Counted from the first letter of the stretch, positions 8,724 through 18,215 are shown. The stretch: 64,000 nucleotides of DNA from CBDCWO01 sp965223405 (GCA_965223405.1 CBDCWO010000006.1:2046001-2110000); one strand, 5' to 3'. The notes: generated from the letters alone by a model not told the origin. A program made the numbers and translations.

Positions 8724-8752
8724 GCAAAGTAAAAGAATCTTTTTGATGCAAC
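8724..8752 (-). promoter_or_regulatory. Candidate serC promoter
   Basis: Read on the minus strand, TTG (8751-8749) and TACTTTG (8731-8725) lie 17 nt apart, close to the Bacteroidota -33/-7 arrangement, and end about 20 bp before the serC ATG. The -7 box lacks one T of TAnnTTTG. The remaining bases up to 8948 hold nothing I recognise. Confidence 0.35.
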
Positions 8753-8948
8753 AGTTATATATAGATTAAATATTCTATTAAAGTGATCAAACTCATTGTT
8801 CCTGTTTGGTTATGTGTTTTAGACCCCTTTAATATTGAGAAGTACAAGGGATACGAAGAGTAAAGTTGGGAGGTGTGCGTGGGCGATTGCTAGAACCAAA
8901 TTACATTTGCCAATAGTCTTGATGATGTTGACTTTTCGGAGTACCTCA

Positions 8949-9617
8949 CTAGTCCCTGGACAAATATTTACCAATCAATATGGCAATCAGGATGGTCGTG
9001 TAGACTTGGCCACATACTGCAATTAGCACCGACAAGGCTCTGGCAGGATCATTGGTAGGTGTAATATCTCCATATCCCAGGGTGGTCAATGTGACAAAGC
9101 TGAAATAATAGTATTGATAGCTTGATTTATCTCCATTACTACTAAAATAAGAGCCTGGAATGGCATAATCCAGAATCTGACAGGTTTGAGCGGCAATTAT
9201 TCCAATTAATAGAAATCCGCTCACCGCGCCCAAGATCACGTTTAGGCTCACCTCCTTAGATCTTTGTAGAGATTTACTCAAGTTATATGCTAGAAAAACA
9301 AAAAATGCAATGGAAATTACTAAAGGGCCGATGTTGATCGGATTAGATTGATCAATTACATAACGCCCCCAATAGCTGACCAATGTGAAAAAACCCAAGA
9401 CACCTCCAATCCCCAGAGTATGCCAGGAATTTGTAGTAATATAAGTACCTGTGAGGACGGCAATGGTGAAAAATATGTTGAATAAGATTCTGGCATCTTC
9501 ACCAAATAAAAATCCAAAGGAGGGGAAGACAATTACACTCACCAACGAAATCAACAAATATAAATAGTTGTTGGCCCGTTGGTGATGTGTTTTGTTATAC
9601 CTTAAATACTTAAACAT
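8949..9617 (-). CDS. Potassium channel (Ion_trans_2 pore) membrane protein
   Basis: A 222-residue integral membrane protein. About four hydrophobic segments (roughly 18-38, 43-62, 68-88, 97-115) precede a two-TM pore module (about 127-148 and 192-217). The K+ selectivity filter TLGYGD is at residues 179-184. No charged S4 voltage sensor is evident, and there is no C-terminal RCK/TrkA domain, so gating is not readable. It probably conducts K+ across the inner membrane. It is separated from OsmC (same strand) by 35 bp, so the two may be cotranscribed. Confidence 0.85.
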   Translation of the reverse strand: MFKYLRYNKTHHQRANNYLYLLISLVSVIVFPSFGFLFGEDARILFNIFFTIAVLTGTYITTNSWHTLGIGGVLGFFTLVSYWGRYVIDQSNPINIGPLVISIAFFVFLAYNLSKSLQRSKEVSLNVILGAVSGFLLIGIIAAQTCQILDYAIPGSYFSSNGDKSSYQYYYFSFVTLTTLGYGDITPTNDPARALSVLIAVCGQVYTTILIAILIGKYLSRD

Positions 9618-9652
9618 AAAAAATAAGTAGAATTTAACGCGATCAGATTTCC

Positions 9653-10084
9653 TCAGATCAGCTTAGCATCTAATGTAATATCACATTTAAGCAGTTTAGA
9701 TACAGGACAATTCTCTTTGGCATCCTGAGCAAGTTCCAAAAATTTTGCTTCGGTTATTTCGGGCACAGTACTTTCCATATCCAAATGAATGGAATTAATA
9801 TCCCATCCGGATTCTCCTTTGTCCATTTGTAAAGTTGCTTTGCAAGAGAGTTCTCCAGGTGTAAAACCAGCATTGGTCAGTTGGAAACTCAATGCCATAG
9901 CAAAGCAACCCGCGTGTGCAGCGGCGATTAATTCTTCGGGATTGGTACCTTGTTGGCCATCTTCGTTTTTAAATCGAAGTGAAGCGGAATAAGGTTGATC
10001 GATTAGTACTCCACTTTGAGTTGATAGAACTCCGGAACCTTCCAGACCGGTTCCATGCCAGATAGCTGATGCTTTCCTTTTCAT
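9653..10084 (-). CDS. osmC: OsmC family peroxiredoxin
   Basis: A 143-residue OsmC-subfamily thiol peroxidase that reduces organic hydroperoxides in the cytoplasm. The peroxidatic Cys60 sits in AAAHAGCFAMAL and the resolving Cys126 in ENCPVSKLL, the same spacing as in E. coli OsmC; the N-terminus KRKASAIWHGTG is also typical. Divergent from the GH9 gene over a 63-66 bp gap that carries a candidate promoter for this gene. Confidence 0.93.
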   Translation of the reverse strand: MKRKASAIWHGTGLEGSGVLSTQSGVLIDQPYSASLRFKNEDGQQGTNPEELIAAAHAGCFAMALSFQLTNAGFTPGELSCKATLQMDKGESGWDINSIHLDMESTVPEITEAKFLELAQDAKENCPVSKLLKCDITLDAKLI

Positions 10085-10134
10085 TGTGATGTATTATTTA
10101 AAGGTTTCAAAATTTGTGTCTATATTCAGGGGGC

Positions 10135-10142
10135 CAAAGATA
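10135..10142 (-). promoter_or_regulatory. Putative -7 box for osmC (TATCTTTG on minus strand)
   Basis: The minus strand reads TATCTTTG, a full match to TAnnTTTG, 50 bp before the osmC ATG. The -33 element would lie inside the 5' end of the divergent GH9 gene and is not obvious. Confidence 0.4.
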
Positions 10143-10150
10143 ACAATTTG

Positions 10151-11953
10151 ATGAGGTTTAACAGGTTTTCCATTGCACTGATAATTATTAGTTTGCATCT
10201 CCTGGCTCTGGATAATTTTGCACAAAGTATCTATTTGAGAAAAAATCAATTAGGAAGTCTTCCTAATTCACCCAACTCCCTAATCTTACTATCAAAAGCC
10301 AAACAAATCCCTGAAATTAGTATCCACCTCAATGATGGTACCAGGAGATCGATAAAGGCACCTCCTATCGAATCGAAAAATTGGGGTTCACTAAACCATT
10401 ATCTTGTTCCGGTTTCTGCAGGAACTCCTCATAATCAGACCATTTGGATTAATGATGAACTTCTAGGGCCAATTACGGTAGCAAAAGCAACCGACTACCA
10501 AAATTGCATATCTCATTGTCTACAATTTTTGAGGCAACAGCGCTGTGGATATAATCCCTATCTAAAAACGCATTGCCATCAGAAAGACGCGGTAGTATTT
10601 TATCACCCGGATGGGGATCAAATTTATCTGGATTGCACCGGAGGATATCACGATGCCGGAGATCAATTAAAATATTTAATTACGACCAGTTTTACTGCCG
10701 GTATATTACTCAAATCTTTTCAGGATTTTCCAAATGCATTTTCAGACCAAGTTGATGAATGGGGACAACCCTCGCCCAATCAAGTTCCGGATGTACTGGA
10801 CGAAGTGCAATGGGCTCTGGATTGGATTGCCAAGCTCCATCCCACACCCGAAGTGTTGATTCACCAGGTAGCTGATGACCGGGATCATAGGGGTTGGAAA
10901 TGGCCACAGAAAGATATTTCTGATTATGGTTGGGGTACCAATTCATATCGGGCAGCGTATGTCGCGAATGGAAAATCGCAAGGTCTAGGAAAATACCTCA
11001 GCCAGGCTACCGGTATAGCCAATCTGGCAGGAAGGTCAGCAGCAGTCCTAGCCTTAGGTGCAGAAATATGGAGAAAAGTATTAAAAGATACTATTCGTTC
11101 AAACCATTATCTCTTAAAAGCAAAATCACTTTACCGTCTAGGCAAGCTTAATCCAGGATTTCAACAAGGAAATTCCTACGGGGCACCATATCGGTACAAC
11201 GAAATGACCTGGCAAGATGATATGGAATGGGCAGGGGCGGAATTATTCGACGTTACCGGAGATTCTTGTTACCTTTTAGAAGCCATTCAATATGCCCGCG
11301 GAATCGGTGCAGAAGGACTTATGATTTACGATTCTGCTAATCATTATCAACATTTTCCGTTTATCAATTTGGGTCATTCGGCTTTATTTCCATTTGTCAA
11401 TCAGTCTTTTCAAGACAGTTTAATTGATTATTATAAGTTAGGATTGGAAGTTATTCAAAAAAGAAGTCTTTCTAGCCCATATGGAGTAGGACATCCTTTT
11501 ATCTGGTGCTCTAACAACGTAGCCGCAGCCATGATGACTCAGATCATTCAGTATGAAAAAATGAGTGGTGACCAACAATCATTTCGACAACTCCTGATCA
11601 ATACCATGGATTGGATCATGGGTAGAAATCCCTGGGGATCCAGTATGATCACCGGTGTACCGGCAAAAGGAGACTATCCAGTCGATATCCACACCAGCAT
11701 ATACTATCTCACCAGAGAAGTCATTCCCGGTGGGTTAGTAGACGGACCGGTATATACAAGTATCTACAATCAATTGTTGGGGCTAACCTTAACCGATCCG
11801 GATGAATATGCGGAATTTCAAACTGAAACCGTAGTCTATCATGATGATATTGGAGACTATTCGACCAATGAGCCTACTCTTGACGGTACCGCAACCATTA
11901 TTTACCCATTGGCGTTTTTTAGAAATCTCTGTCTTAAAGCTACCCGTAACTAA
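10151..11953 (+). CDS. GH9 family endoglucanase/cellulase, secreted
   Basis: A 600-residue protein with a signal peptide (about 1-25), an N-terminal immunoglobulin-like CelD_N domain (about 27-113) and a GH9 (alpha/alpha)6 catalytic domain. The catalytic base motif GGYHDAGD is near residues 164-171. The catalytic acid Glu lies in the C-terminal DYSTNEPTLDG block (about 569-579), preceded by the WIMGRNPWG and GPVYTS blocks. GH9 enzymes hydrolyse cellulose and related beta-1,4-glucans by inversion. The start is taken as ATG at 10151; the TTG one codon earlier is less likely. No T9SS sorting domain is visible, so it is probably periplasmic. Acting with the GH116 gene upstream in oligosaccharide breakdown is possible but not shown. 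Confidence 0.92.
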   Translation: MRFNRFSIALIIISLHLLALDNFAQSIYLRKNQLGSLPNSPNSLILLSKAKQIPEISIHLNDGTRRSIKAPPIESKNWGSLNHYLVPVSAGTPHNQTIWINDELLGPITVAKATDYQNCISHCLQFLRQQRCGYNPYLKTHCHQKDAVVFYHPDGDQIYLDCTGGYHDAGDQLKYLITTSFTAGILLKSFQDFPNAFSDQVDEWGQPSPNQVPDVLDEVQWALDWIAKLHPTPEVLIHQVADDRDHRGWKWPQKDISDYGWGTNSYRAAYVANGKSQGLGKYLSQATGIANLAGRSAAVLALGAEIWRKVLKDTIRSNHYLLKAKSLYRLGKLNPGFQQGNSYGAPYRYNEMTWQDDMEWAGAELFDVTGDSCYLLEAIQYARGIGAEGLMIYDSANHYQHFPFINLGHSALFPFVNQSFQDSLIDYYKLGLEVIQKRSLSSPYGVGHPFIWCSNNVAAAMMTQIIQYEKMSGDQQSFRQLLINTMDWIMGRNPWGSSMITGVPAKGDYPVDIHTSIYYLTREVIPGGLVDGPVYTSIYNQLLGLTLTDPDEYAEFQTETVVYHDDIGDYSTNEPTLDGTATIIYPLAFFRNLCLKATRN

Positions 11954-12081
11954 TCGGAGAAGCAACTTTAACAAATCCTCCAGATATGTAACCGCAATTA
12001 TTGGCGGTTTGATGATTTCAAGAAGTCTAATGTGACTTTTATGGAGCAATACAGTCTAAAAAATAATTAAAGAGGACTGTG

Positions 12082-12897
12082 ATGGAATTTGATTTTGCTT
12101 CAAGTTTTGCCAATATTATTGACAACCTACTAGCTTGGGCTCCCAAAATAGTTGGAGCTTTGATCCTAATTATTGTTGGATTCTGGATCGTGGGCTGGAT
12201 CTCGACAAGAATTGGAAAATCATTGGACCGGGCCAAAGTAGAAAACGAGTTGAAGCCGTTTTTAAAGTCCCTGGTCAGTGTCCTTTTAAAAATATTGGTG
12301 ATCATTACAGCAGCAGGTGTAGTAGGAATAGAAATTACAGCTTTCGCAGCGCTGCTTGCTGCAGCAGGATTAGCGATTGGAATGGCGCTCCAGGGTACTT
12401 TAGGACATTTTGCTTCGGGAGTTCTGATACTCTTATTCAAACCATACCGAGTTGGAGATTTGGTAGATATTCAAAATGTGGTCGGACACGTTGAAGAGAT
12501 ACAAATTTTTAACACCATTATCCAAACTCTGGATAACAAAAAAGTGATCATGCCGAACGGTGTAGCTACCAGTGGTATCATGACTAACCTTTCTGAAAAA
12601 GGAAAGCTCAGAGTTGATCTGAATGTAGCTATGCCTTATGAAGAAGACTTTGATAAAATTCAAGGTATCATTTTGAACGCATTAAAAAACACCGACAAAG
12701 TGTTGGTTGATGAACCAACTGTTGAAATTGAGAAGTTTGATGCCAATAATATTTTGTTGGCGGTGAGACCTTATTCCACTCCGGAAGATTACTGGGATGT
12801 ATATTTCGGTGCCTATCGAAACATTAAAAAAGCCCTTGGTAGTGAAGGTATTTCAGTAGCTTATCCAAGAACAAAAGTAGAAATGTTGAACACCTAA
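12082..12897 (+). CDS. mscS: Small-conductance mechanosensitive channel MscS
   Basis: A 271-residue MscS of E. coli-like size. TM1-TM2 lie at about 18-40 and 65-85. The pore helix TM3 (about 90-115) is Gly/Ala-rich with AAAGLAIGMALQGTLG, and is followed by the beta domain FKPYRVGDLVDI and a C-terminal alpha/beta domain. It releases solutes on hypo-osmotic shock. The ATG at 12082 is preferred to the GTG three bases upstream; a purine-rich AGAGGA lies 7-12 bases before it. A strong intrinsic terminator follows. Confidence 0.94.
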   Translation: MEFDFASSFANIIDNLLAWAPKIVGALILIIVGFWIVGWISTRIGKSLDRAKVENELKPFLKSLVSVLLKILVIITAAGVVGIEITAFAALLAAAGLAIGMALQGTLGHFASGVLILLFKPYRVGDLVDIQNVVGHVEEIQIFNTIIQTLDNKKVIMPNGVATSGIMTNLSEKGKLRVDLNVAMPYEEDFDKIQGIILNALKNTDKVLVDEPTVEIEKFDANNILLAVRPYSTPEDYWDVYFGAYRNIKKALGSEGISVAYPRTKVEMLNT

Positions 12898-12929
12898 AGC
12901 AGTATTTGGCATACTAAGAATCATCGAGA

Positions 12930-12958
12930 AGTGCTTCTGACGCAGAGGCGCTTTTTTT
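12930..12958 (+). terminator. Intrinsic terminator after mscS
   Basis: A 10-bp stem (AGTGCTTCTG / CAGAGGCGCT, with two G-U pairs) and a 3-nt loop, followed by T7 at 12952-12958, 32 bp after the mscS stop. Confidence 0.85.
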
Positions 12959-13171
12959 ATTATGAAAACAATTCGTTGTAGTCTAGTCGCTTGGGACTTT
13001 GCATAAGTGTTGAGTGGGGGATAGTAACCTGAACGCAAGAGTTTTACATGAATGAATGATTAAATTCAGTACTCGTATTCACATCTTTGAAACAGTAGTA
13101 GTTGACTTGAATAAATAAAGACCACTTCAAGTTTTCTCATATTACTCGGATTATATCCGGGGTATAAACTT

Positions 13172-16100
13172 TTAGGAAAATCTCCGATGTTTCCAAAAGG
13201 CAAGAATGCTGATTGCAAATAGTATGATTACCGTATAATATACAAACGATGGAATGGGTACGGGATCACCAGCGGCATACGAATGCAATCCAGAAAGGTA
13301 ATAATTAACCCCGAAGTAAGTCATCATTACGGATGCAAAACCAAACAAAGAAGAAAGATTAAATGCATAGACGCCTCTCAGACCAGGTATAAAACGCATA
13401 TGTAAAATAAATGCATAGACCAATATGGTGACTAATGCCCAGGTTTCCTTAGCATCCCATCCCCAGTATCTTCCCCAAGATTCATTTGCCCATACTCCGC
13501 CGAGATACGTACCAATACAGATCATAAATAGGCCACCGATTAATGTCATCTCGCTGATGTAAGTCAATTCTTTGATTTTGGCATAAACATTTTTTTGGTT
13601 CGCACCCGTTGTGAATATCATTAAAATGAGGTTAAGTACCCCAATCAAAGCCCCCAGCATTAAAAATCCATAACTACCTGCCTCCAACGACACATGGATG
13701 GTCAACCAATAAGATTTAAGTACCGGTACTAAGGGAGTTATTTCCGGATCCAACCAACTCAACCCTGCGACCATTAAAATGGTTGCCGATAAAATGGAAG
13801 TAGCTGCCAATCCTCCTAAAGATTTTCGTGCAAACAACATTCCGGCAAGGATTGTAGTCCAGGCAATGTAAATCATAGATTCGTACCCATTGCTCCACGG
13901 GGCATGACCCGAAACATACCATCTCAATCCTAATCCTATCGTATGGAATACAAAACATAGTCCCAATAGAGAAAGTGCAACTCTCAAAGGCCATTTTACT
14001 TGCAAATTCTGCTTGAATACCAGAGTGAAAAACATTCCTAATATTAATAATCCCAAAAGACCGTAGTATTTCCCAAGCTTCCCAAAAACATTTAGGCGAT
14101 TAAGCCAAATTTCAAGATTTACTTTTTTTTGCGATGGGATGACTTCACTGCCATACTGCGTTTGGTAATTTCCCAATTCCTGAATCAATTGATCCGGCCG
14201 ATCCCATGCTCCGGATTCAGTTGATTCGCTCACTGCGGTCAGATAGTTCATATAGAACTTTGCCACAAAAGGATTTACTTGGTTCTGTTCGGTTTCGCGA
14301 ATCAATTCTCCTGGTGATATCCAGCCTCCTTTAGCATATTGGGGATCGGGATATAGTCTCACCATGCGCCCGGTAAATATCATATTACAAATATTTACCC
14401 TTTCATCTATTTTAATGATTTCCTTCTCAAAAACCGAACGGTCTTTGGCCTCCATGCTATATGCTGCCCGAACATGTTCTCTTAAAATGTATTCCGGTTT
14501 AAAAAAGTCATTGTAGGCAGCTAATCGACCTTCAACTTGCAGTAAGTTTCGGACCTTTTCGTGTTTTCCAATTTTGATCAATGGGATTTGAGCCCAATCT
14601 TCAGGAAATGCAGACATCCCAAGGAATATTTGATCGGCCGATTGACCATAAAGTTTTTCCTTGCGGGAAAGCTTTCGTAATACTTCCCCGGACATGGTAT
14701 TGATGGGTTTGAATCTTCCCCGGTGATCTTGAACCACCAGATTTCCAAAAGACTTTGCATGGTCTGAAGCCACTACTTTTGAATTAATAGGATAATCGTT
14801 GGACTTTAGAGGTGTATAACTATGCACAAATCCGAAGAGTAAAATCAGAATAACTACCGAACGACTATGTCCTATATTCTTTAATTTTTTGGACAGACTA
14901 TAAAAGCGACTTTGCTTACTGAATAAAGTAAAAACCATACCCAGGGTCAACAAAAAATATCCAAGATAGGTTATCCAGGTACCGGGGGCATCATGGTTTA
15001 CACTGAGCACGGTGCCCAATTCATCCTGGTCATAGGAAGATTGAAAAAATCGATATCCCTGATAATTTAATATATGGTTCATATAAATCCGAAAAGGCTT
15101 TTCAAGCCCTGCTTCCGGATCCAATAAGGTAACTTCACTAGCGTATGAAGATGCACTATTTGTTCCGGGATAGCGCTCCATGATAAAGTCATGAAGTTGA
15201 ATAGAAAAAGGGAGTCTTACTTCTTTAGATCCATAGGAAATAGAAAACTGTATGTCTCCGATCGTAAATTCTTCTGGCTTTCCTTCGACTCCTTGCTGGC
15301 CGTACACCAAGATTTCTTTTTGCTGATTTCCTGTTTTTACATTCATGATAATCCCACTCAGACTTTCACTCCGCATTTTGGCAGCACCGGAGACTACTGT
15401 TAGCTTGCCCTTAGGCTGGAATTCCGTGATAACAAAATTGATTAGATCATTGGTATATAAACTACGGATTAACAAGTGCTGCCGGGTATTGGCTTCGAGG
15501 GTATCGAGTTTTTGTGAAGCCATCTGCATCTGCATAAGCGGATTTGAGGATTGTACAAAAAGGGCTTGCCCTTCATATTGGATATTTATTGCATTTTCTG
15601 CTATTTTCCCAAAACTAAAAAGTTGACCATAGATGGATATTTGTTGATTATAGGTTAGGTAATACGTCTCCCTTCCTTTACCTGCGGAAGTGACCATTTT
15701 TAAGATCGGGACTCCATTTTCATCCATTTCAAGAACTTGAGTCGGATTCGGGATGAAATCCTTTACTTCCATTTCGATAATTTGAGATCCCAACTGATAA
15801 GAACGACTCAATTTATTTTTTCCGAGGGTGGCAAAAAACACCTCCTCTTCAAATCGGTACTGATTTTCCTGGTGTTGTACTTCAAATTTTAAATACATTT
15901 CAGTCGAAATGATGAAATTACTTGTATTTCCCTCACGAATATGCATGATTCCTTCACTTCCAAAATATCGGGTTATACCGGCACCCAATAGGATAATTAA
16001 GATGGAAACATGAAAGGTTAATATAGCCCACTTCCTATTTTGGATCATTCTAAATCTGATGACGTTCACCACTAAGCTAATTGCAAATAATAATAAAAGC

Positions 16101-16255
16101 ACTTCAAACCATAAACTACGATAAACTACTTTTTGAGCCGAACTGGTACCATAATCATTCTCAATAAACGTAGCCACACCAATCGACAGTGCAAATAAGA
16201 CGATATATAAGCCAGCCGCCCGGGTTGAGAAGAATGTATTGGCAATTTTTTTCAT
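13172..16255 (-). CDS. ccsBA: CcsBA (ResB-ResC) fused cytochrome c synthetase, system II
   Basis: A 1027-residue fusion that exports haem and attaches it to CxxCH apocytochromes. The N-terminal part (about 1-450) is ResB/CcsB-like, with TM helices near 13-32, 46-66 and 76-97, a large extracytoplasmic domain, and a further TM near 420-440. A soluble region (about 490-740) precedes the CcsA part (about 745-1027) with multiple TM helices and the WWD-type haem-handling motif WGRYWGWDAKETWAL (927-941). Flanking His candidates include HTIGLGLRWY and LHMRF. The fusion is the usual form in Bacteroidota. A 36-residue membrane microprotein ends 7 bp before its ATG. Clients in the window include the di-haem peroxidase and possibly the CxxCH protein at 4000-4986. 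Confidence 0.95.
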   Translation of the reverse strand: MKKIANTFFSTRAAGLYIVLFALSIGVATFIENDYGTSSAQKVVYRSLWFEVLLLLFAISLVVNVIRFRMIQNRKWAILTFHVSILIILLGAGITRYFGSEGIMHIREGNTSNFIISTEMYLKFEVQHQENQYRFEEEVFFATLGKNKLSRSYQLGSQIIEMEVKDFIPNPTQVLEMDENGVPILKMVTSAGKGRETYYLTYNQQISIYGQLFSFGKIAENAINIQYEGQALFVQSSNPLMQMQMASQKLDTLEANTRQHLLIRSLYTNDLINFVITEFQPKGKLTVVSGAAKMRSESLSGIIMNVKTGNQQKEILVYGQQGVEGKPEEFTIGDIQFSISYGSKEVRLPFSIQLHDFIMERYPGTNSASSYASEVTLLDPEAGLEKPFRIYMNHILNYQGYRFFQSSYDQDELGTVLSVNHDAPGTWITYLGYFLLTLGMVFTLFSKQSRFYSLSKKLKNIGHSRSVVILILLFGFVHSYTPLKSNDYPINSKVVASDHAKSFGNLVVQDHRGRFKPINTMSGEVLRKLSRKEKLYGQSADQIFLGMSAFPEDWAQIPLIKIGKHEKVRNLLQVEGRLAAYNDFFKPEYILREHVRAAYSMEAKDRSVFEKEIIKIDERVNICNMIFTGRMVRLYPDPQYAKGGWISPGELIRETEQNQVNPFVAKFYMNYLTAVSESTESGAWDRPDQLIQELGNYQTQYGSEVIPSQKKVNLEIWLNRLNVFGKLGKYYGLLGLLILGMFFTLVFKQNLQVKWPLRVALSLLGLCFVFHTIGLGLRWYVSGHAPWSNGYESMIYIAWTTILAGMLFARKSLGGLAATSILSATILMVAGLSWLDPEITPLVPVLKSYWLTIHVSLEAGSYGFLMLGALIGVLNLILMIFTTGANQKNVYAKIKELTYISEMTLIGGLFMICIGTYLGGVWANESWGRYWGWDAKETWALVTILVYAFILHMRFIPGLRGVYAFNLSSLFGFASVMMTYFGVNYYLSGLHSYAAGDPVPIPSFVYYTVIILFAISILAFWKHRRFS

Positions 16256-16262
16256 GTCAATC

Positions 16263-16373
16263 CTATTTACTCGAATTCCTCTTTTCTTGTTCCCTAATGT
16301 ATCGGTAAATTAGTATCAAAATAACCAAAAACCCACCTCCATATAGGATCAACTTCTCTAGAAAAATCTCCAT
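16263..16373 (-). CDS. 36-residue single-pass membrane microprotein upstream of ccsBA
   Basis: A short ORF on the minus strand from ATG (16371-16373) to TAG (16263-16265), too short for usual gene callers. The product begins MEIFLEKLILYGGG, continues with a hydrophobic helix (about residues 7-23) and ends with a basic, polar tail YRYIREQEKRNSSK, so it should insert with the tail in the cytoplasm. Only 7 bp separate it from the ccsBA start, so cotranscription is near certain if it is made. I infer an accessory role in cytochrome c maturation, like the small CcmD or CcoS-type subunits, from position and topology only. The ORF could be fortuitous, but its amphipathic layout and exact packing argue for a gene. 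Confidence 0.6.
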   Translation of the reverse strand: MEIFLEKLILYGGGFLVILILIYRYIREQEKRNSSK

Positions 16374-16796
16374 AACAACAACGATTATTAATTTATTTAG
16401 CAATAATAAAATAAAGTCTTTGAAAAACTATGTTTAATATCGAGCGTAAGGGCTTTTGGTTGTTGGCAATGCCTTCTACAGCAGACATGGTTTCATAGCC
16501 CTGGAAGTCGGCTTACGAAGTTGCCTGTAGCGCAGGATGTCCGCAAAGTAGATTCTGCGCACTCTCTGACGAGACAAACAAAGCAAAGATCCAACGTACA
16601 CCATATTTTTCGCACAGGCTAAAGATAGTTTTTAGCAACTTCAATATGAGAATATCAAGTTAAATGTATTAATCGGACTAATCCAAGTCAATTCAACTGA
16701 TGATAATAATGTTCACTACTCATGATCTAACTCACCGGAAAAATAGTTCGTATAACAATAACTTGAGGATAATTAATCAAAATTAAACAATTTCCT
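16374..16796. other. Divergent intergenic region with structured, GC-richer core
   Basis: A 423-bp gap between the ccsBA unit (minus) and gdhA (plus). Its ends are AT-rich and should hold both promoters, although no clean TAnnTTTG is seen. The core (about 16441-16620) is clearly GC-richer, has no ORF over 60 codons and can form several helices; see the ncRNA entry. Confidence 0.5.
16441..16625. ncRNA. Candidate structured RNA or dispersed repeat
   Basis: Within about 180 bp, perfect pairs CGTAAG/CTTACG (16445-16450 with 16512-16517), AGGGCT/AGCCCT (16449-16454 with 16497-16502) and GCGCAG/CTGCGC (16530-16535 with 16555-16560) suggest nested helices. Base composition differs from the flanks. 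I cannot match it to tmRNA, RNase P, SRP or 6S RNA. It could equally be a genomic repeat of the REP type. The strand is undetermined. Confidence 0.3.
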
Positions 16797-18146
16797 ATGC
16801 AAGTTCACAAATTGTCCTCTCTGGACACTTTCCTGGCGAAAGTGAACCAGCAAAATCCTCACCAACCAGAATTTATTCAAGCCGTAACAGAAGTAGCCAA
16901 AGGGGTGATCCCGTACATTGCAGAGCACCCAAAGTATCAAACTTCAAAGATTTTAGCACGATTGGTAGAGCCCGAAAGGGTAATCCTTTTTAGAGTACCC
17001 TGGGTGGACGACAACCAGGAAATCCAAGTGAATAAAGGATACCGGGTTGAGTTTAACTCTGCTATCGGACCCTACAAGGGTGGATTGCGATTTCACCCAA
17101 GCGTCAATTTGAGCATCCTTAAATTTTTAGGATTCGAACAAACCTTTAAGAATGCATTGACCGGTTTGCCGATGGGAGGCGGAAAAGGAGGTTCCGACTT
17201 TGATCCTAAAGGTAAATCGGATCATGAGATTATGCGATTTTGTCAATCTTTTATGACTGAACTGTATCGACACATCGGACCATTGACTGATGTACCGGCA
17301 GGTGATATCGGGGTTGGCGAACGTGAAATTGGATTTTTATTTGGTCAATTCAAACGTATCAGAAATGTCTTTGCCTCGGTCCTCACCGGTAAAGGGATTA
17401 ATTGGGGTGGATCTTTGATCCGGCCGGAAGCTACCGGATATGGAACCGTTTATTTCACTGAAGAAATGCTAAAGTCCCGGAATAGTACCTTAGCCGGAAA
17501 ATCAGTAACCATTTCGGGATCCGGTAATGTAGCTCAATACGCTTGTGAAAAAGCCATCGAGATGGGAGCAAAAGTTTTGACTCTGTCTGATTCAAATGGC
17601 ATGGTATATGATCCAGTCGGAATCGATCGGGAAAAACTGCAATATGTCATGGATTTGAAAAATGTGAGACGTGGCCGAATTGTAGATTTTGCCAAAAAAT
17701 ATGGATTGGAATTTTTTGCAAATGAAAGGCCCTGGAATATTACCTGTGACATTGCTCTTCCATGTGCCACTCAAAATGAGATTGACGAGTACGACGCAAA
17801 ACAATTGATTGAAAATGGTTGCTTCTGTGTTGCTGAAGGTGCCAATATGCCTTCGACAAATGAAGCGATTGATGTATTTCAGGAAGCAGGGATCCTATAC
17901 GCACCGGGCAAAGCCGCTAATGCAGGAGGAGTCGCTACTTCAGGATTGGAGATGTCGCAAAATGCTTTAAGATTGTCGTGGACCAGAGAAGAAGTAGATC
18001 AAAAGTTGAAAAACATCATGACAAACATACACAATACCTGCATTAAATATGGCAGTGAAAAGGACAGAGTAGATTATGTAAAAGGTGCCAATCTTGCAGG
18101 ATTTGTGAAAGTAGCAGACGCCATGAGAGATCAAGGCGTAGTTTAA
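16797..18146 (+). CDS. gdhA: NADP-specific glutamate dehydrogenase
   Basis: A 449-residue hexameric-type GDH that aminates 2-oxoglutarate to glutamate, using NADPH as inferred from the subfamily. Key blocks are GPYKGGLRFHPSVNLS with the substrate-binding lysine, the catalytic-lysine block PMGGGKGGSDFDPKG, the DVPAGDIGVGEREIG block, and a Rossmann GSGNVAQYA motif. Length equals the bacterial GdhA family (about 447). The start is ATG at 16797. The gene stands alone and ends at a strong terminator. Confidence 0.96.
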   Translation: MQVHKLSSLDTFLAKVNQQNPHQPEFIQAVTEVAKGVIPYIAEHPKYQTSKILARLVEPERVILFRVPWVDDNQEIQVNKGYRVEFNSAIGPYKGGLRFHPSVNLSILKFLGFEQTFKNALTGLPMGGGKGGSDFDPKGKSDHEIMRFCQSFMTELYRHIGPLTDVPAGDIGVGEREIGFLFGQFKRIRNVFASVLTGKGINWGGSLIRPEATGYGTVYFTEEMLKSRNSTLAGKSVTISGSGNVAQYACEKAIEMGAKVLTLSDSNGMVYDPVGIDREKLQYVMDLKNVRRGRIVDFAKKYGLEFFANERPWNITCDIALPCATQNEIDEYDAKQLIENGCFCVAEGANMPSTNEAIDVFQEAGILYAPGKAANAGGVATSGLEMSQNALRLSWTREEVDQKLKNIMTNIHNTCIKYGSEKDRVDYVKGANLAGFVKVADAMRDQGVV

Positions 18147-18175
18147 TCAACTCAACCAAATCCGTTAACCATTTT

Positions 18176-18215
18176 GAACAAGACTGTTTCCGACAGTCTT
18201 GTTCAATAATTTTCA
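18176..18215 (+). terminator. Intrinsic terminator after gdhA
   Basis: A perfect 12-bp stem (GAACAAGACTGT at 18176-18187, ACAGTCTTGTTC at 18193-18204) with a 5-nt loop, followed by an AATAATTTT tract, 29 bp after the gdhA stop. Confidence 0.8.

Noticed and set aside
8835..9026. 63-codon plus-strand ORF before the K+ channel
   Set aside because: Its second half is antisense to the channel gene, and composition is not protein-like.
13716..13994. 92-codon minus-strand ORF inside ccsBA
   Set aside because: Same-strand shadow in a wrong frame of a clear membrane protein gene.
16441..16625. Structured island as tmRNA, RNase P, SRP or 6S RNA
   Set aside because: None of their conserved cores could be found on either strand; kept only as an unnamed candidate.
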